From Prototheca cutis (taxonomy: Eukaryota > Chlorophyta > Trebouxiophyceae > Chlorellales > Chlorellaceae): a DNA stretch of 64,000 nucleotides. The notes below the pieces were generated by a model. It did no database searches. It had not been told where the DNA came from and was given only the letters and a program-made list of their open reading frames with translations. Positions 10,461-21,986 of this stretch are shown piece after piece. Position 1 is the stretch's first letter; every line of letters begins with the position of its first letter. Location of the stretch: the NCBI GenBank assembly GCA_002897115.2, contig BCIH01000008.1, positions 536,695 to 600,694 on the forward strand. The letters run 5' to 3'. The translations under genes and the position numbers were made by a program.

Positions 10461-12770
10461 ATGGCGGCAGTAACGACTCCCGCTCCCGCTGCTGGCGCGG
10501 CAGCCCCCGGCGCCGAGCCCGCTCCCACGCAGGCGGCCTCCGCCCTGACCAACTCCTCCCTGTACGTCGGCGACCTGGACCGCGACGTCACGGAGGCGCA
10601 GCTCTACGAGGTTTTTGCCCAGGTGCGCGGCACGGGAATGGCCGAACACGGCTGCGGTGGTTTCCACCGCCGCGTGTTGTTAGCCGCCCTTCTGGGCATG
10701 TTTTGGAGAGGGCGGCTCGACTGAGCCAGGTCCTCGCCGGGATCGAACATGCTTGGGCATGACTGAGGGTTTGCGCTCCTCCTGTTCTGTTTTATGTGCT
10801 GTAGGCATGCAGGTCTTGCATCTGCATGCCACATGCGCCACGCGGGAGGGGCCTGGATCGGGTTTCGGCTGTGGTGGCCGCTGCCATGCCCAGGCCATGC
10901 CCGGGCCAATCCATGTGCAGTGCTCAGCTGCCTGACTCAAACAAACACACACAAACACGTACCGCCCCCACAAACAAATTTGCAGATTGGGCCTGTGGCC
11001 TCTATCCGCGTATGCCGCGACGCCGTGACTCGGCGGTCACTTGGCTATGCGTACGTCAACTACAACTCTGCGGTGGACCCTGCTGCTGCGGAGCGTGCGA
11101 TGGACCAGCTGAACTACATGCCTCTGGCCGGCAAGCCGATGCGCATCATGTGGAGCCACCGCGACCCCTCTGCCCGCCGCTCGGCCGTGGGCAACATCTT
11201 CATCAAGAACCTGGACAAGTCGATCGACAACAAGGCCCTGCACGACACCTTCTCGGCCTTTGGCAACATCCTGTCCTGCAAGGTTGCCACGGATGCTGCG
11301 GGCGAATCCAAGGGCTACGGCTTTGTGCACTTTGAGAGCGAGGCGGCCGCGAGTCTGGCCATCTCCAAGGTCAACGGCATGCTGCTGGAGGACAAGCAGG
11401 TGTTTGTCGGCCCCTTCCTGCACCGCTCCGAGCGCCCCTCTGACGCGGGCTCCCGCTTCACCAATGTGTTTGTGAAGAACCTGGACGCGTCCGTCGACGA
11501 CGCCGCACTCCGTGCCGCGTTTGAGGCGCACGGCACCGTCCTGAGCGCGGTGGTCATGCGCGGCGAGGACGGCGTGTCCCGCGGTTTCGGGTTTGTGTCG
11601 TTCGAGAGCCCCGCCGCGGCCGCAGCGGCTGTGGAGGCCCTCAACGGCAGCGAGCTGGCCGGCCGCGAGGTGTACGTGGGCCGCGCGCAGAAGAAGGCCG
11701 AGCGCGAGGCGATGCTGCGTTCGCGGTACGAGGACATGCGCGCCGAGCGCGTCGCGCGCATCCAGGGCATGAACCTGTACGTGAAGAATCTGCCCGATGA
11801 CGCCGACGACGAGTTCCTGCGTGCGACGTTTGCGCCCTTTGGCACGATCACGTCTGCCAAGGTGATGCAGGACAGCTCGACGGGCAAGGCTCGTGGGTTT
11901 GGCTTTGTGTGCTACGCGTCGCCCGAGGAGGCCACGCGTGCGGTCGGCGAGCTCAACGGCGCCATGGTCCGCGGCAAGCCCATCTATGTCGCGCTGGCCC
12001 AGCGCCGCGAGGTCCGCCGCGCCCAGCTGGAGCAGCAGCACGCGCAGCGCATGGTCTTGGGTGCGCCCCGCGGGCCCCTGGGTGCCCCGGGTGCGGGTCT
12101 GCCGGGAATGTTCCCCCCCGGTGCTGGCGCGCCGCTGTACTACGGCGCCCCCCGCCCGGGGGCGGGCATGCCTGGTGCTGCCATGGTCTCGCCCTACCTG
12201 GTCGGCGGGCGCGGCCTCGGCGGCCGCGGCGGCCGCGGCGGACCCTTGCCCAACGGCGCCATGGCCGCTAGCCGTGGGCCCATGGGCGCGGGACGCGGAG
12301 GCCGCGGGCCTGCCCTGGGCCGCGGCGGCTACGCCGCTGCTGCCACTGCCGGCATGGTCGGTCCCCGCGCTGGTCCCCGCGCCGCGGGTGCCCGTGACGC
12401 TGCCACCCAGGCTGCGGCCCCCGCTGCCGTCGCGGCTGCCCCCGCCGCTGACGCGTCGGCCGGGCTCACTGCTGCCATGCTGGCCGCCGCACCGGCAGAG
12501 CAGCAGAAGCAGATGCTGGGTGAGCACCTGTTCCCCCTGGTCGCCCGCGAGCAGCCTGACCTGGCCGGCAAGATCACGGGCATGCTGCTGGAGATGGACA
12601 ACAGCGAGCTGCTGCTCTTGCTCGAGAGTGCCGAGGCCCTGGCCGACAAGGTCGACGAGGCCGTCGCTGTGCTCCGCGCCCACAACGCCATCCCTGAGGG
12701 CGCCAACGTCCGCGAGCGTGCCGCCGCTGAGGCCGAGCCTGCCGCTGCCGAGCCTGCTGCCGAGCAGTAA
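10461..12770 (+). CDS. PABP: Cytoplasmic poly(A)-binding protein (4 RRM + MLLE)
   Basis: Exon 1 (10461-10622) and exon 2 (10986-12770) join in frame to 648 residues. Four RRMs follow in order: SLYVGDLDRDVTEAQL (RRM1, split by the intron), NIFIKNLDKSIDNKAL, NVFVKNLDASVDDAAL and NLYVKNLPDDADDEFL. Each has its RNP1, for example KGYGFVHF and RGFGFVSF. A Gly/Ala/Pro/Arg-rich linker is next. The C-terminal PABC/MLLE domain contains MLGEHLFPLV and MLLEMDNSELLLLLES. PABP coats mRNA poly(A) tails and recruits eIF4G and PAM2-motif proteins. The 363-base first intron inside RRM1 is the only one. The coding region is strongly GC-biased at third positions, as expected for a highly expressed gene. Confidence 0.97.
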
Positions 12771-13623
<853 letters not shown>

Positions 13624-16600
13624 TCACTTGTCCTCCTCATCGGACGACTCCTCCGTGCCATACTCGTCACTGTCATAGTCCCGCTCGCCCTGGGAATGGG
13701 GAGATTGCGTCGATTCCTCTCAGTGCGCTTGCTTGCTTGTGATTTTGAAGCCCAAGGACACAGATGACAGCCTCCCGAGCAGCAGCCAGCGGCACTTCTG
13801 GCAAACAGGCATTCCCCGCAGTCAATACTACCACTTCAAACCAATCACACACCCAATTTTGGGCCACACATGCCATGCCATGTAAAGTCCTAGTGCGCCA
13901 AATCAATTCAATCAAATCCAAAAAAATGCCGGACCTCTTCATCGCTGTGGTCCTCGCCGGCCTCCGAGCCCGACTCGGCATCGGATCCACCGACCTGCTG
14001 CCAGGATCCCTCGCCGTCCTCGCCGGCAGCAGCTGCGGCGGCTGCCTCGGCTGCCGCGGCCCGCGCCGCGGCGCGGGCTTCGAGCTGCGCCCGTGTCGGC
14101 TCCTCCACACGCAGCTTGAGGGGCACGGCCCGGTCCGTGCCGATCCAGGCATCACACATGCAAAACAGGGTCAGGTTGTACCGCCCGGCCTTCCAGGGAG
14201 CGCGGAAGACAAACGAGACCTCCTGCGCCGTGGCCGGCTCCAGAGCAGGGGCCTTGTCTTCGGCGCTCTCGGCCTTATCACCATCCGCATTGGTCTCGTC
14301 TCGCGGTGCACACAGCGTGTCCAGCGGATCCTCTGCCAGACCGTCACGGCCTTGTGCCTTGGCAGCAATCTGTTGTTGTGGGTGTTTTTTTAAGTCACCG
14401 AGAAGGAGCAGGCAGCGTAAAGAGGCTGCTGTGCGTTGACAGGCGTGCCTAACGAACCGTCGCCGCCACTCGCGCTGCCCATGCCCATGACACGCTCACT
14501 TTACTCCGCCCCTCCCACCACCACCACCCAAAAACAAAAATAATAATGGTTTAAAAAAGCCCTGGCTCACCACAAACTCGGCGCCAGCACGCTCGGCTTG
14601 GACGAGGGCCGTAGTGGGCACCACACTGAGTGCAGCGTTGTTGCCTGCATCCCCCACAACAAAGTACCAGACTTCTTCCTTGGGTGCTGGGAACAGCGGT
14701 GTGTAGGCCAGGCTGGCACGGCCCTGCAGCGCGCTGGGGTCAAACCCAGGCGTGGCGTGCACGGCGCGTGTGAGGGCCATGGTCAGCTGCACGATCACGG
14801 GCTCGCCGGCCAGGACCGAGGCTTCGGGGCCCAGAGGCTGTCGCAACTCGTCCAACACTTTGGCCCGGACCCACAGCGTTGGTGCCGCCGAAAGAGAAGT
14901 CAGCGCCGAGTCCAGCGACTCCTCCGCCAGCCCAGCCTCCCGCAGCAGCGACGCACGTTCGCCCTTGCCCATCGCACGCAGCTCTGTGTGTCAGGGGGTT
15001 GAGTGGGTTCATTTGCGTTTTCCATCTGTATTCCCGTTTGTTTGTTCATTCGTTCCTCAAGAAAGTGGGCTTGTTGATTGCTTCAGCTCTTTGCAGTTCA
15101 TCAAGGACAAAGCTCCCATTGGCCCCCACTCACCCACCCCAGCCCACCCCAAAAAAAGACTACCTTGCAGCGACTTGATTTTCTTCTTGGCCAGCTGGCG
15201 CATGCCTTCCTGCGTCAACCCCGGCAGCTGCTGCAGCGCTGCCATGGCATCACTGCCCTTGCCCTGCTTCCGAGCATGTAGCGGCACTGCCTGAACCAGA
15301 TGCTGGGTCATCTCCAGGCACCCCAGCATGGGAGCCAGCCAGCCATATGAACCCTGCGTATTTGTTTGGGGTTGTAGTTATTGGTCACACAGAGAGAAAT
15401 CTGGCGTTGATGATGGCAATGTTTGTGTAGGTGGTGCTTTGGGTTGGATGAATCAACGTGATTCTCGGTTGCACTTTGCCCAGGCCCTCACAACAACCCC
15501 CCCCCCCCAAAAAAAACTCCACCTGGGGCACAGGGGGGTTCATGGTGATGCGGAACATTTCGTTCAGGAGCCCTGGGCATTTCTTCAGGACAAAATCCAG
15601 ATCTTTAGCCAGGGTTTCGGGCACGGGCTCGCGGGCAAGGTGGGCCAGGAGCAGCATGTGGGCTTTGACCACGCTTGGCCGCCGTTTCCAGAAGTCTGCC
15701 TTGTCACGGAGGTCGGGGTGCAGGGCCAGCACCCGTCGGCGCAGCAAGTCCAGCGCGACGTTTTGACCCGGGGTGTCGGGCATCGTGATGAACTCCATGG
15801 CGCAGACCAGCGTCTCCGGGATGCGCGGCAGGCTCTGCATGGGTTTCACCCCGTAGCGCCGGTCAAACGCGTAGATGGTCAGCGTCTCTGACAGGACCTG
15901 GTTCCCCGGCGTCTTCTTGGTACTGCGGGTGAGGTACCATGCCGCGCCGGCCAGGGGGGCCACGATACCGCCGGCCAGCAGGGCCAGCAGGATCAGCGGC
16001 GCGGCGTCCTTGTCCTTGCTAAACAGCCATTCGGGCAGTGCCACGCTCACGCTGAATGCCTGCGGGCCATCGGGGTGCCCGTACTTTTGGTAGTTCTCGC
16101 GGGCCGCCTCGTCGGTCAGCGCCTGGTACGCCTTGGAGATGAAATTGGCAAAGTAATCCGCCGCCCCAGGGTCAGGGTTCTTGTCCGGGTGGTACTGCAG
16201 AGACAGCCGGCGGTACGCCTTTTTGATGTCGGCGTCACTTGCCGTCAGCGGGACCTGAAGGATCAAGAACGGGTCAAACTGCTGCACCGCACTTGCCGAC
16301 CGCGACGTCCACCTGTGTCGTTGGAGGTGGGGGGCGCAGCGTCAACAATGGATATGGGGACAGGGTCCGTCCACATGTGCACACGGACAGACTCCACCGC
16401 AGCACGAGACCGTCCCCATCGCGCTGCACACCCCACATCCGTCGTACCAGAAAAGCAGGATGTAAACCATCCACTGAATGGTGAGCGGGTGCTTGAGAAA
16501 GGTCACCAGCCTGGCGCTCAGCTTCTCCCCGCGCTCCTTGGTTGTCCATGCCTTGGACACCTGCAGGGGGGGAACGTGGTACGGTGCAAGGGTTGGCACG

Positions 16601-16846
16601 CCGCGCGAGGCCAGGGCTATCCGCCAGGCTGGGCACCCCCCCAAGGGCCCCTCCAGGACAGGCCACTCGGCCTCCGGCACCTGCCTCCCTCCATGCTAGG
16701 TGTGTGCATACCTTATTATCAGGTTCTGTGCCTCCGCAGAGCTTGTAGATGGTGTAGGGGATGAGGTAGAGGGAATAGATTGAGAGCACGAAGATTGCAA
16801 ACATGGGCGTGGAGCCCTGGTGGTCAGTGCCCTCCGCCATGTTCAA
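13624..16846 (-). CDS. SEC63: SEC63, ER translocon J-domain subunit (ERdj2-like)
   Basis: A multi-exon gene with the full Sec63 layout. TM1 is FAIFVLSIYSLYLIPYTIYK. A basic loop, KAWTTKERGEKLSARLV, leads to TM2, IQWMVYILLFWY. The J domain has FDPFLILQV and YHPDKNPD with an HPD. VALPEWLFSKDKDAAP and TM3 follow at about 16050-15920. The Brl/Sec63 domain then runs through QSLPRIPETL, ALHPDLRDKADFWKRR and KDLDFVLKKCPGLLNEM, down to the FN3-like part with EVWYFVVGDAGNN and YNLTLFCMCDAWIGTD. The tail is Glu/Asp/Ser-rich and ends DSDEYGTEESSDEEDK, typical of eukaryotic Sec63. With Sec61/62 it drives BiP-dependent translocation. The start is 16846, or the second Met at 16840. The gene is divergent from prefoldin 6. 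Confidence 0.95.
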
Positions 16847-17183
16847 GGGCGCTGCTCCTGGGCCCCCTGTCTAGGTCTTCGTGAGCAATAGCACGATAGT
16901 GTTCCTTTGACCTGGGCCAGCGCTGAGCACTGATCATGGCTGCACCGGCACCGCCGTGTTTGCGCGTAGGCTCGAAATCTCCGGGCGGCCAGACCGGCGC
17001 TCGATCTGAAACACCGCCATCTCTGATCGCTGCAACGTTTGGCGCTGCTGAGCTGCCTAGCCTCAAACTGAAACGGAGAAGTGGGTCCTTGATATTTTTC
17101 GAGTCGCGTCTGTCACTGGCGTCCAGCGCACAAAGCATCCACGGAGCCCCCACATTCTCAGCAGTCGAGACAGTGATCCCCGT
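16847..17183. promoter_or_regulatory. Shared divergent promoter region, SEC63 / prefoldin 6
   Basis: Only 337 bases separate the two outward starts, so the 5' control elements must be shared or interleaved. No specific motif was recognised. Confidence 0.45.
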
Positions 17184-17861
17184 ATGGACAGAGCCAGCGC
17201 ATTGGAGAAGGAGCTGCGGGAGGAGGCTGAGGCGTACCAAACACTTCAGAATGGTATTCATATGCGTTTCAGTATGTGACATTCATTGTCATGCTGCAGC
17301 AATGGGGCATTTGGCTTGACATGGTGTCGCCCCACCCACCGCGATCCTCCATCGGGGCCCTGGCCGCCGCAGATATTACCAAGAACCACAACGTGAGGCA
17401 GCAGTTTCTCCAGCAGCAGCATGAGAACGAAATGGTCCTCAAGGTCTGCACATGTGCCTGTGTGTCTTTGTGTGTGTACGTAGTTGTGCACGTGCCCGCC
17501 TCTGTCTGGCAATGAGCATGTGGGCTGCCGCTCAAAATCAGAAGCCCTTTCCTCCTCAATTTTCATCCGGCCTCCTGACCATCCTCCTGTGGCACAGGAG
17601 CTGGAGATTGCTGGGGAGGAGGGCTCGGTGTACAAGCTGATTGGCCCTGCCCTGGTCAAGCAAGACTCGATGGAGGCCGTGGCCAACGTAAATAAGCGCC
17701 TGGAGTTTATCGGCTCAGAACTCGCTCGGCTGGATTCCCAGCTCAAGACGCTGGAGGAGAAGCAGGGAAAGAAGCAGGCCGCCATCGTGCGCCTGGAGCA
17801 GGAGGCCCAGAGGATGCAGCAGCAGGCGCAGCAACGCGCGGCAGCGCCCACGCCGGCGTGA
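17184..17861 (+). CDS. PFD6: Prefoldin subunit 6
   Basis: Three exons (17184-17253, 17373-17443, 17598-17861) join in frame to about 134 residues. They encode a beta-type prefoldin subunit: an N-terminal coiled coil with ASALEKELREEAEAYQTLQN, then DITKNHNVRQQFLQQQHENE. The central beta hairpin VYKLIGPALVKQD is the family hallmark. A second coiled coil, VNKRLEFIGSELARLDSQLK, and a Gln/Ala tail complete it. Prefoldin is a jellyfish-shaped hexamer that hands nascent actin and tubulin to the CCT chaperonin. Length and order match PFD6. Confidence 0.94.
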
Positions 17862-18063
17862 CTGGACCCCCTGGCGTGAAACCGCATGAATCACCCTCCC
17901 CTCGCCCTGTCAACCTTGTGTGTTTCCATCTGGCTGTTTCTCCGTTCCGTGTACCACCAATCTACCCTCTCGACCAGGCACGCGCCAACTGCCAAGCAAA
18001 GCAGCAGCAAGCACTGCGGGCTGAGAAATCGTGCAGCTGCCATGCTAGGAGAGGTAGCAGCCG
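17862..18063. other. Short convergent 3' gap between PFD6 and SRP72
   Basis: The two stop codons are only 202 bases apart, so the 3' UTRs probably overlap. No gene or terminator was recognised. Confidence 0.5.
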
Positions 18064-21000
18064 TCACCGGCGGCCTTTGCCCTTTTTCTTTCCGGGTGCC
18101 GGCTTGGCCGCCTGCCTTGGGGCATCCATAGGGGTTGCTGCTGCAGAAAGAGGGAACACACACGCAATGGCTTTGTCGATTGAGGGTTGCACTTCAATGA
18201 TGGCAGCTATACAGCCCACTGCCCGCATCAAAACCCTCTATGTCAACATCCATCACCGCCCCCAAAAGTCGGGCCACTCCTTCATGCCATCCCGTTCCGC
18301 CCCAACTCACCCATGCCAGTCCTGTCCAGGTTCTCGTCCACTTTGCCAGCGCCCTGGCTGCCCTTGAAGGCATCCTGCGCAGCGTGGTGCAACCGGCAGT
18401 GAGCGACACGCGGACGGCACAAACCCAGACTCGAATGCCGGCGGATCTTTGAGGTGCTGCGAGTCACCCAGATCTCGACACCCCTCATGCCCAAACACTC
18501 TGACTACAGCTCCCCAGCCCAACATGTGTCTCACCTTGCCACGGTTCCGGCGGCGCAGCTTCTTGGCATCGGCCCGCTGCCACTTGGGCAGCCAGCGCTC
18601 CGGATCCGGCGGCGGGCCGGGGTGCTCGGGGTCAAACCTGGTGCGGGCCATTGGGGAGGAGGGTGTTGACAGTCGGGTCGCGTTCCGATGCTAGGGGTAA
18701 GACAGAGCGTGCTGCCTTCTTATCATTCCATAGCCAATACAGACCAAACAGACGCTCATCACACAGACGGACAAGCCCCAAACTCCCAGACCACACGTAC
18801 CCTTTGGGGTACCGAGGCTTGCGCTTCTTGGAGCGACGCTTGCGCTCCTCCGCAGCAGCTCCCGTTTGGTCGGCGCCGGCCGTCGGCCCTGCAGGCTGAC
18901 CGCCTGCACCGGCTGCAGGTCCCGCTGCGGCTGTAGCAGCTGCCGACGAAGCCGCAGCAGCGGCGGTGGCGGCGAGACGCTGACTTCCCAGCCGGTCTTC
19001 CTCGGCGGTGCCCAGCCGCGGCAGCGCCTCGGCCGCGGCTGCGAGCCCAGCCGGCAGACGCCCCGGATCCTCCAGTGCCGCGGCCCAGGCGGCCATGCGA
19101 CGCATCCCTGGCTCCCCCACGCTTCCCTCTTCGTCGCCAGTCGTCGGCCCGGCGGCTTCAAGCTGGACGCAGCAGTCCAGCGCGGCGGACAGGTCGCCCT
19201 GCTGCACTGCGCGGTCCGCGGTCCGTGCCAGCACCCACCGCAGCATGCCCTCCCGCGTGGCAGGCTCTGCTGCTGTGGCGCCGGCAGCCGATGTCCAAAA
19301 TGATCGTGCATCGACCAGGAGCTGAGCGGCTGCGGCATCGGCGTCTGGGGCCTTGGAGCGCTGGAGCAGTGCCTGGCATGTGGCCAGCACGCCCGGGCGG
19401 TACATCACGGAAGGGGGGAGCGCACGCAACGCTGCCAGCGCCGCACCCTCCGCACCCTCCGCACCGGAGGCAGCGCCCGGCTGCGTTAGCACCAGCTGTG
19501 CCCCGAGAAGTGCCGCGGCCACGGGGTCAAGGTCGGCCACCGCGCCCTCGATCAGTGCCCGGGCATCCTTGGGCCGGCCCTCGGCCGCCGCCAGCCCGGC
19601 CTGCAGCAGCGCCAGCCGCCGTGCAGCGGCCTTGTCCTTGTTCTCCGCAGGTGATGATAGCCCACGGACCAGCTCCCGCCCGACATCCAGCCGCCCGGCC
19701 GCCAGCGCCGTCGCTGCAGTCGTCGCCAACAGCGCATCCCGCTGCTGGGCAGTGAACCGCGACGTCACGGCCTCCTTGAGCCTCAGGAAACCACCTAAAG
19801 GGAAGGGGGGGCCGGGGGAAGGGTTGTTAAGGATTGGGTGGGAGGGATTGTATGGAGAAGCATGGAAACATGTTCTAGGAAGACTCGCCGACAGTGCCGC
19901 TGCGCAATAGCACTCGGTTCCGCCTATGCAACCACCGCCACCAACAGCAGCACCGACACCATCAGCTTCATACCGACGCGTTCAAGGCAGAGTGACTCAA
20001 TGCGACGCAGGGCTTCCCCCGCCGCGCGCTTATCGGCGCGACGAAGGGCGAGGCACGCGAGGTTGTGTGCAGCTGCGGCCGCCGTGGCGGCGTCGCCTTC
20101 CGCCGCATCGAGCGCCGCGAGGTAGGCGCTCTCGGCTTCAACTTCAGCCCCGCGGCGCTGCTTGACATAGGCCAACTGCGCATCGACGGGCGCCAGTTCC
20201 GCCGCGGCGTCGTCCGGGGTCAAACCCTCCTCGGCCAGGGCCTCCTCACCCGCCCGCCGAGCCAGCTCCAGCCGCTCCTGCGCCTCGGTCAGGGCAGTCA
20301 GTGCATCAGCACCATCAGCCGCTGCCAGCAGCGCGCAGGCGGAATTAAAGGCGATTTCCAGGCCGTCGGCTGGCGAGGCACGCATGGCCTCGAGCACCGC
20401 AGGCACCTCGCCGCCCCGGCCACCGGACACATAAGCGGCCAGGACGTTTGCCTGGACAGCAGGGTCGGCGGCCGCGCCAGCATGCTGGAACAGTGCGCGG
20501 TACTGCGTGATGGCCTCGCTGTACCGCCCGAGACGGTACTGCAGCTGCGCCTCGAGCTGCTTCCGCGCCTCGGCACGAGCGGGCGTGGAGCGCACGACCT
20601 CCCGCAGGGCCTCCTCCAGACGACCCAGCCGGTACAGGCAGTACGCGCGCTCAAAGGCCGTGGACGCCTCCAGCGCGGGGTGCGCCGAAAAAGCCTCCAC
20701 TGCCTCGTCGAATCGACCTAGCTCCAGCAGCAGGCCCGCCCGGCATCGCAGCACGTCCTCGTCTCCGGGGCTCAGCGCCAGCGCTACATGGATATTTTGT
20801 GAGTGCATGTGTGTCTGTGATTCCGGTGGAGTCAGAGGGCAAGATATTCCCATTCCAATGGGGCATTCTTCCTATTTGGAGAAGAAACGGCATCTGCAAG
20901 GCCGAGGGAGTGCCTCCCAAGCAAGGCAAGGCCCGGAGACCGGCCAGACGCCCTAGCTGATTCCCAAGTGGGCAGCACGGGGGCCTCAGCTGCGTGCATG

Positions 21001-21266
21001 GCGCGCAGCATAGGGCACTAATGTGCCCAGACCAACCATCCCCAAGGGACGACTCGGTTTATCCACCCCCACGCAGCCCCCCAGGGTCCGCCTCCCAGAA
21101 TCCCCAGCCCCCCAACCCGGCTCATTCCGTTCACACAGCCCATCCCAGCCAATCCCGCACCATCATCAGCAATCTTGAGCGCTTTTTTGTACTTTCCAGC
21201 CTTGATCTGGCCGTCCAGCCGGCTGATCAGGGTGTCCAGCTGGGCACCGGCACCGCCGTCCGTCAT
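18064..21266 (-). CDS. SRP72: Signal recognition particle 72 kDa subunit
   Basis: Exon 1 starts at 21266 with MTDGGAGAQLDTLISRLDGQ and GKYKKALKIADD. The large second part (about 20790-19990) is a TPR array with Leu/Ala-rich helices such as LRCRAGLLLELGRFDEA and AFERAYCLYRLGRLEEAL. A further helical part spans 19770-18800. The basic SRP72 RNA-binding motif RKRRSKKRKPRYPKG is spliced to FDPEHPGPPPDPERWLPK, the most conserved signature of the family. The last exon ends APGKKKGKGRR at a TGA at 18064. SRP72 binds SRP68 and 7S RNA in the particle that targets ribosomes to the ER. The Ala content is high, as expected from the GC-rich genome. Confidence 0.95.
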
Positions 21267-21986
21267 CGCGGCGGTCGCCGGGAGCTCCCCGGCTCGCGCA
21301 GCGCCTGGGCGAATGCTTGATAGCCGTTCCGTATACCAATTGATGAATGCACAAATCGAGCGTTGATTGGGGAGGCGTTTTCAAGAGCACGGGATGCGGG
21401 TCCCGACGAATTGATGGCGGGACTGTGCGAGCCTTCGCCTACGACGACACGGACCGGAGGTCACCTGCGTACACTTGCCCAGTCGGGTCCAACCAAATCC
21501 CTCAGCCGCCGGCTGCTCTTCCAGGATTCATCAACAGTGTATTATACTGTTGAGCTGGAATATGTGCCGCAAAACGACCTAGATGTGGCTGGTCTCAGCG
21601 ACCCCTGGCGCTCCCGATGCTAGACGCTCGAGCTCGTCCATGCAAGTGGAGAAGGCGATCTGACCTTGTGACGCACGCCAGCATGGAGACAATGGCTCTT
21701 TTTACGTGATATTTTCACTGCCATGGTCGTTCGTTCCCCTGGACTCTTGTGAACGCACCTGGCGAGGCCTGTCGACATGGAAGAGGTGTTATCCTGGGGT
21801 GTTGTCTGGGTCTGCTCAGGTGCAGAACATGCTGTGATGGGCCTGGTGCAGTTCACGTGTGATTGTGCTGTGCATGGTCATGATTGGGGCAGGAGCCTTC
21901 AATCTGCAATGCAAGCGCAGGCACTGGGCTGCCACGCACCTTGACCGGGGCGGCTGACTCAGAATGCTTGCCCCACCCCTTTCACT
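21267..21986. promoter_or_regulatory. Divergent intergenic region, SRP72 / SAC3-family gene
   Basis: These 720 bases separate outward-facing starts. I see no confident gene. A minus-strand fragment at about 21600-21690 reads STCMDELERLASGAPGVAE before a stop and looks protein-like, but I could not build a gene around it. Confidence 0.35.

Noticed and set aside
10721..10760. GATCGAAC / GTTCGATCCC resembling a tRNA B box in PABP intron 1
   Set aside because: No matching A box or cloverleaf could be built on either strand at the right distance.
11037..12683. 548-codon minus-strand frame opposite PABP
   Set aside because: It is the GC-rich antisense shadow of the PABP coding exon. The + strand has all four RRMs and the MLLE domain.
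21600..21860. Possible tiny minus-strand gene between SRP72 and the SAC3-family gene
   Set aside because: The fragment STCMDELERLASGAPGVAE looks coding, but the acceptor before it is poor (CACAAG) and no upstream exon or family could be found.
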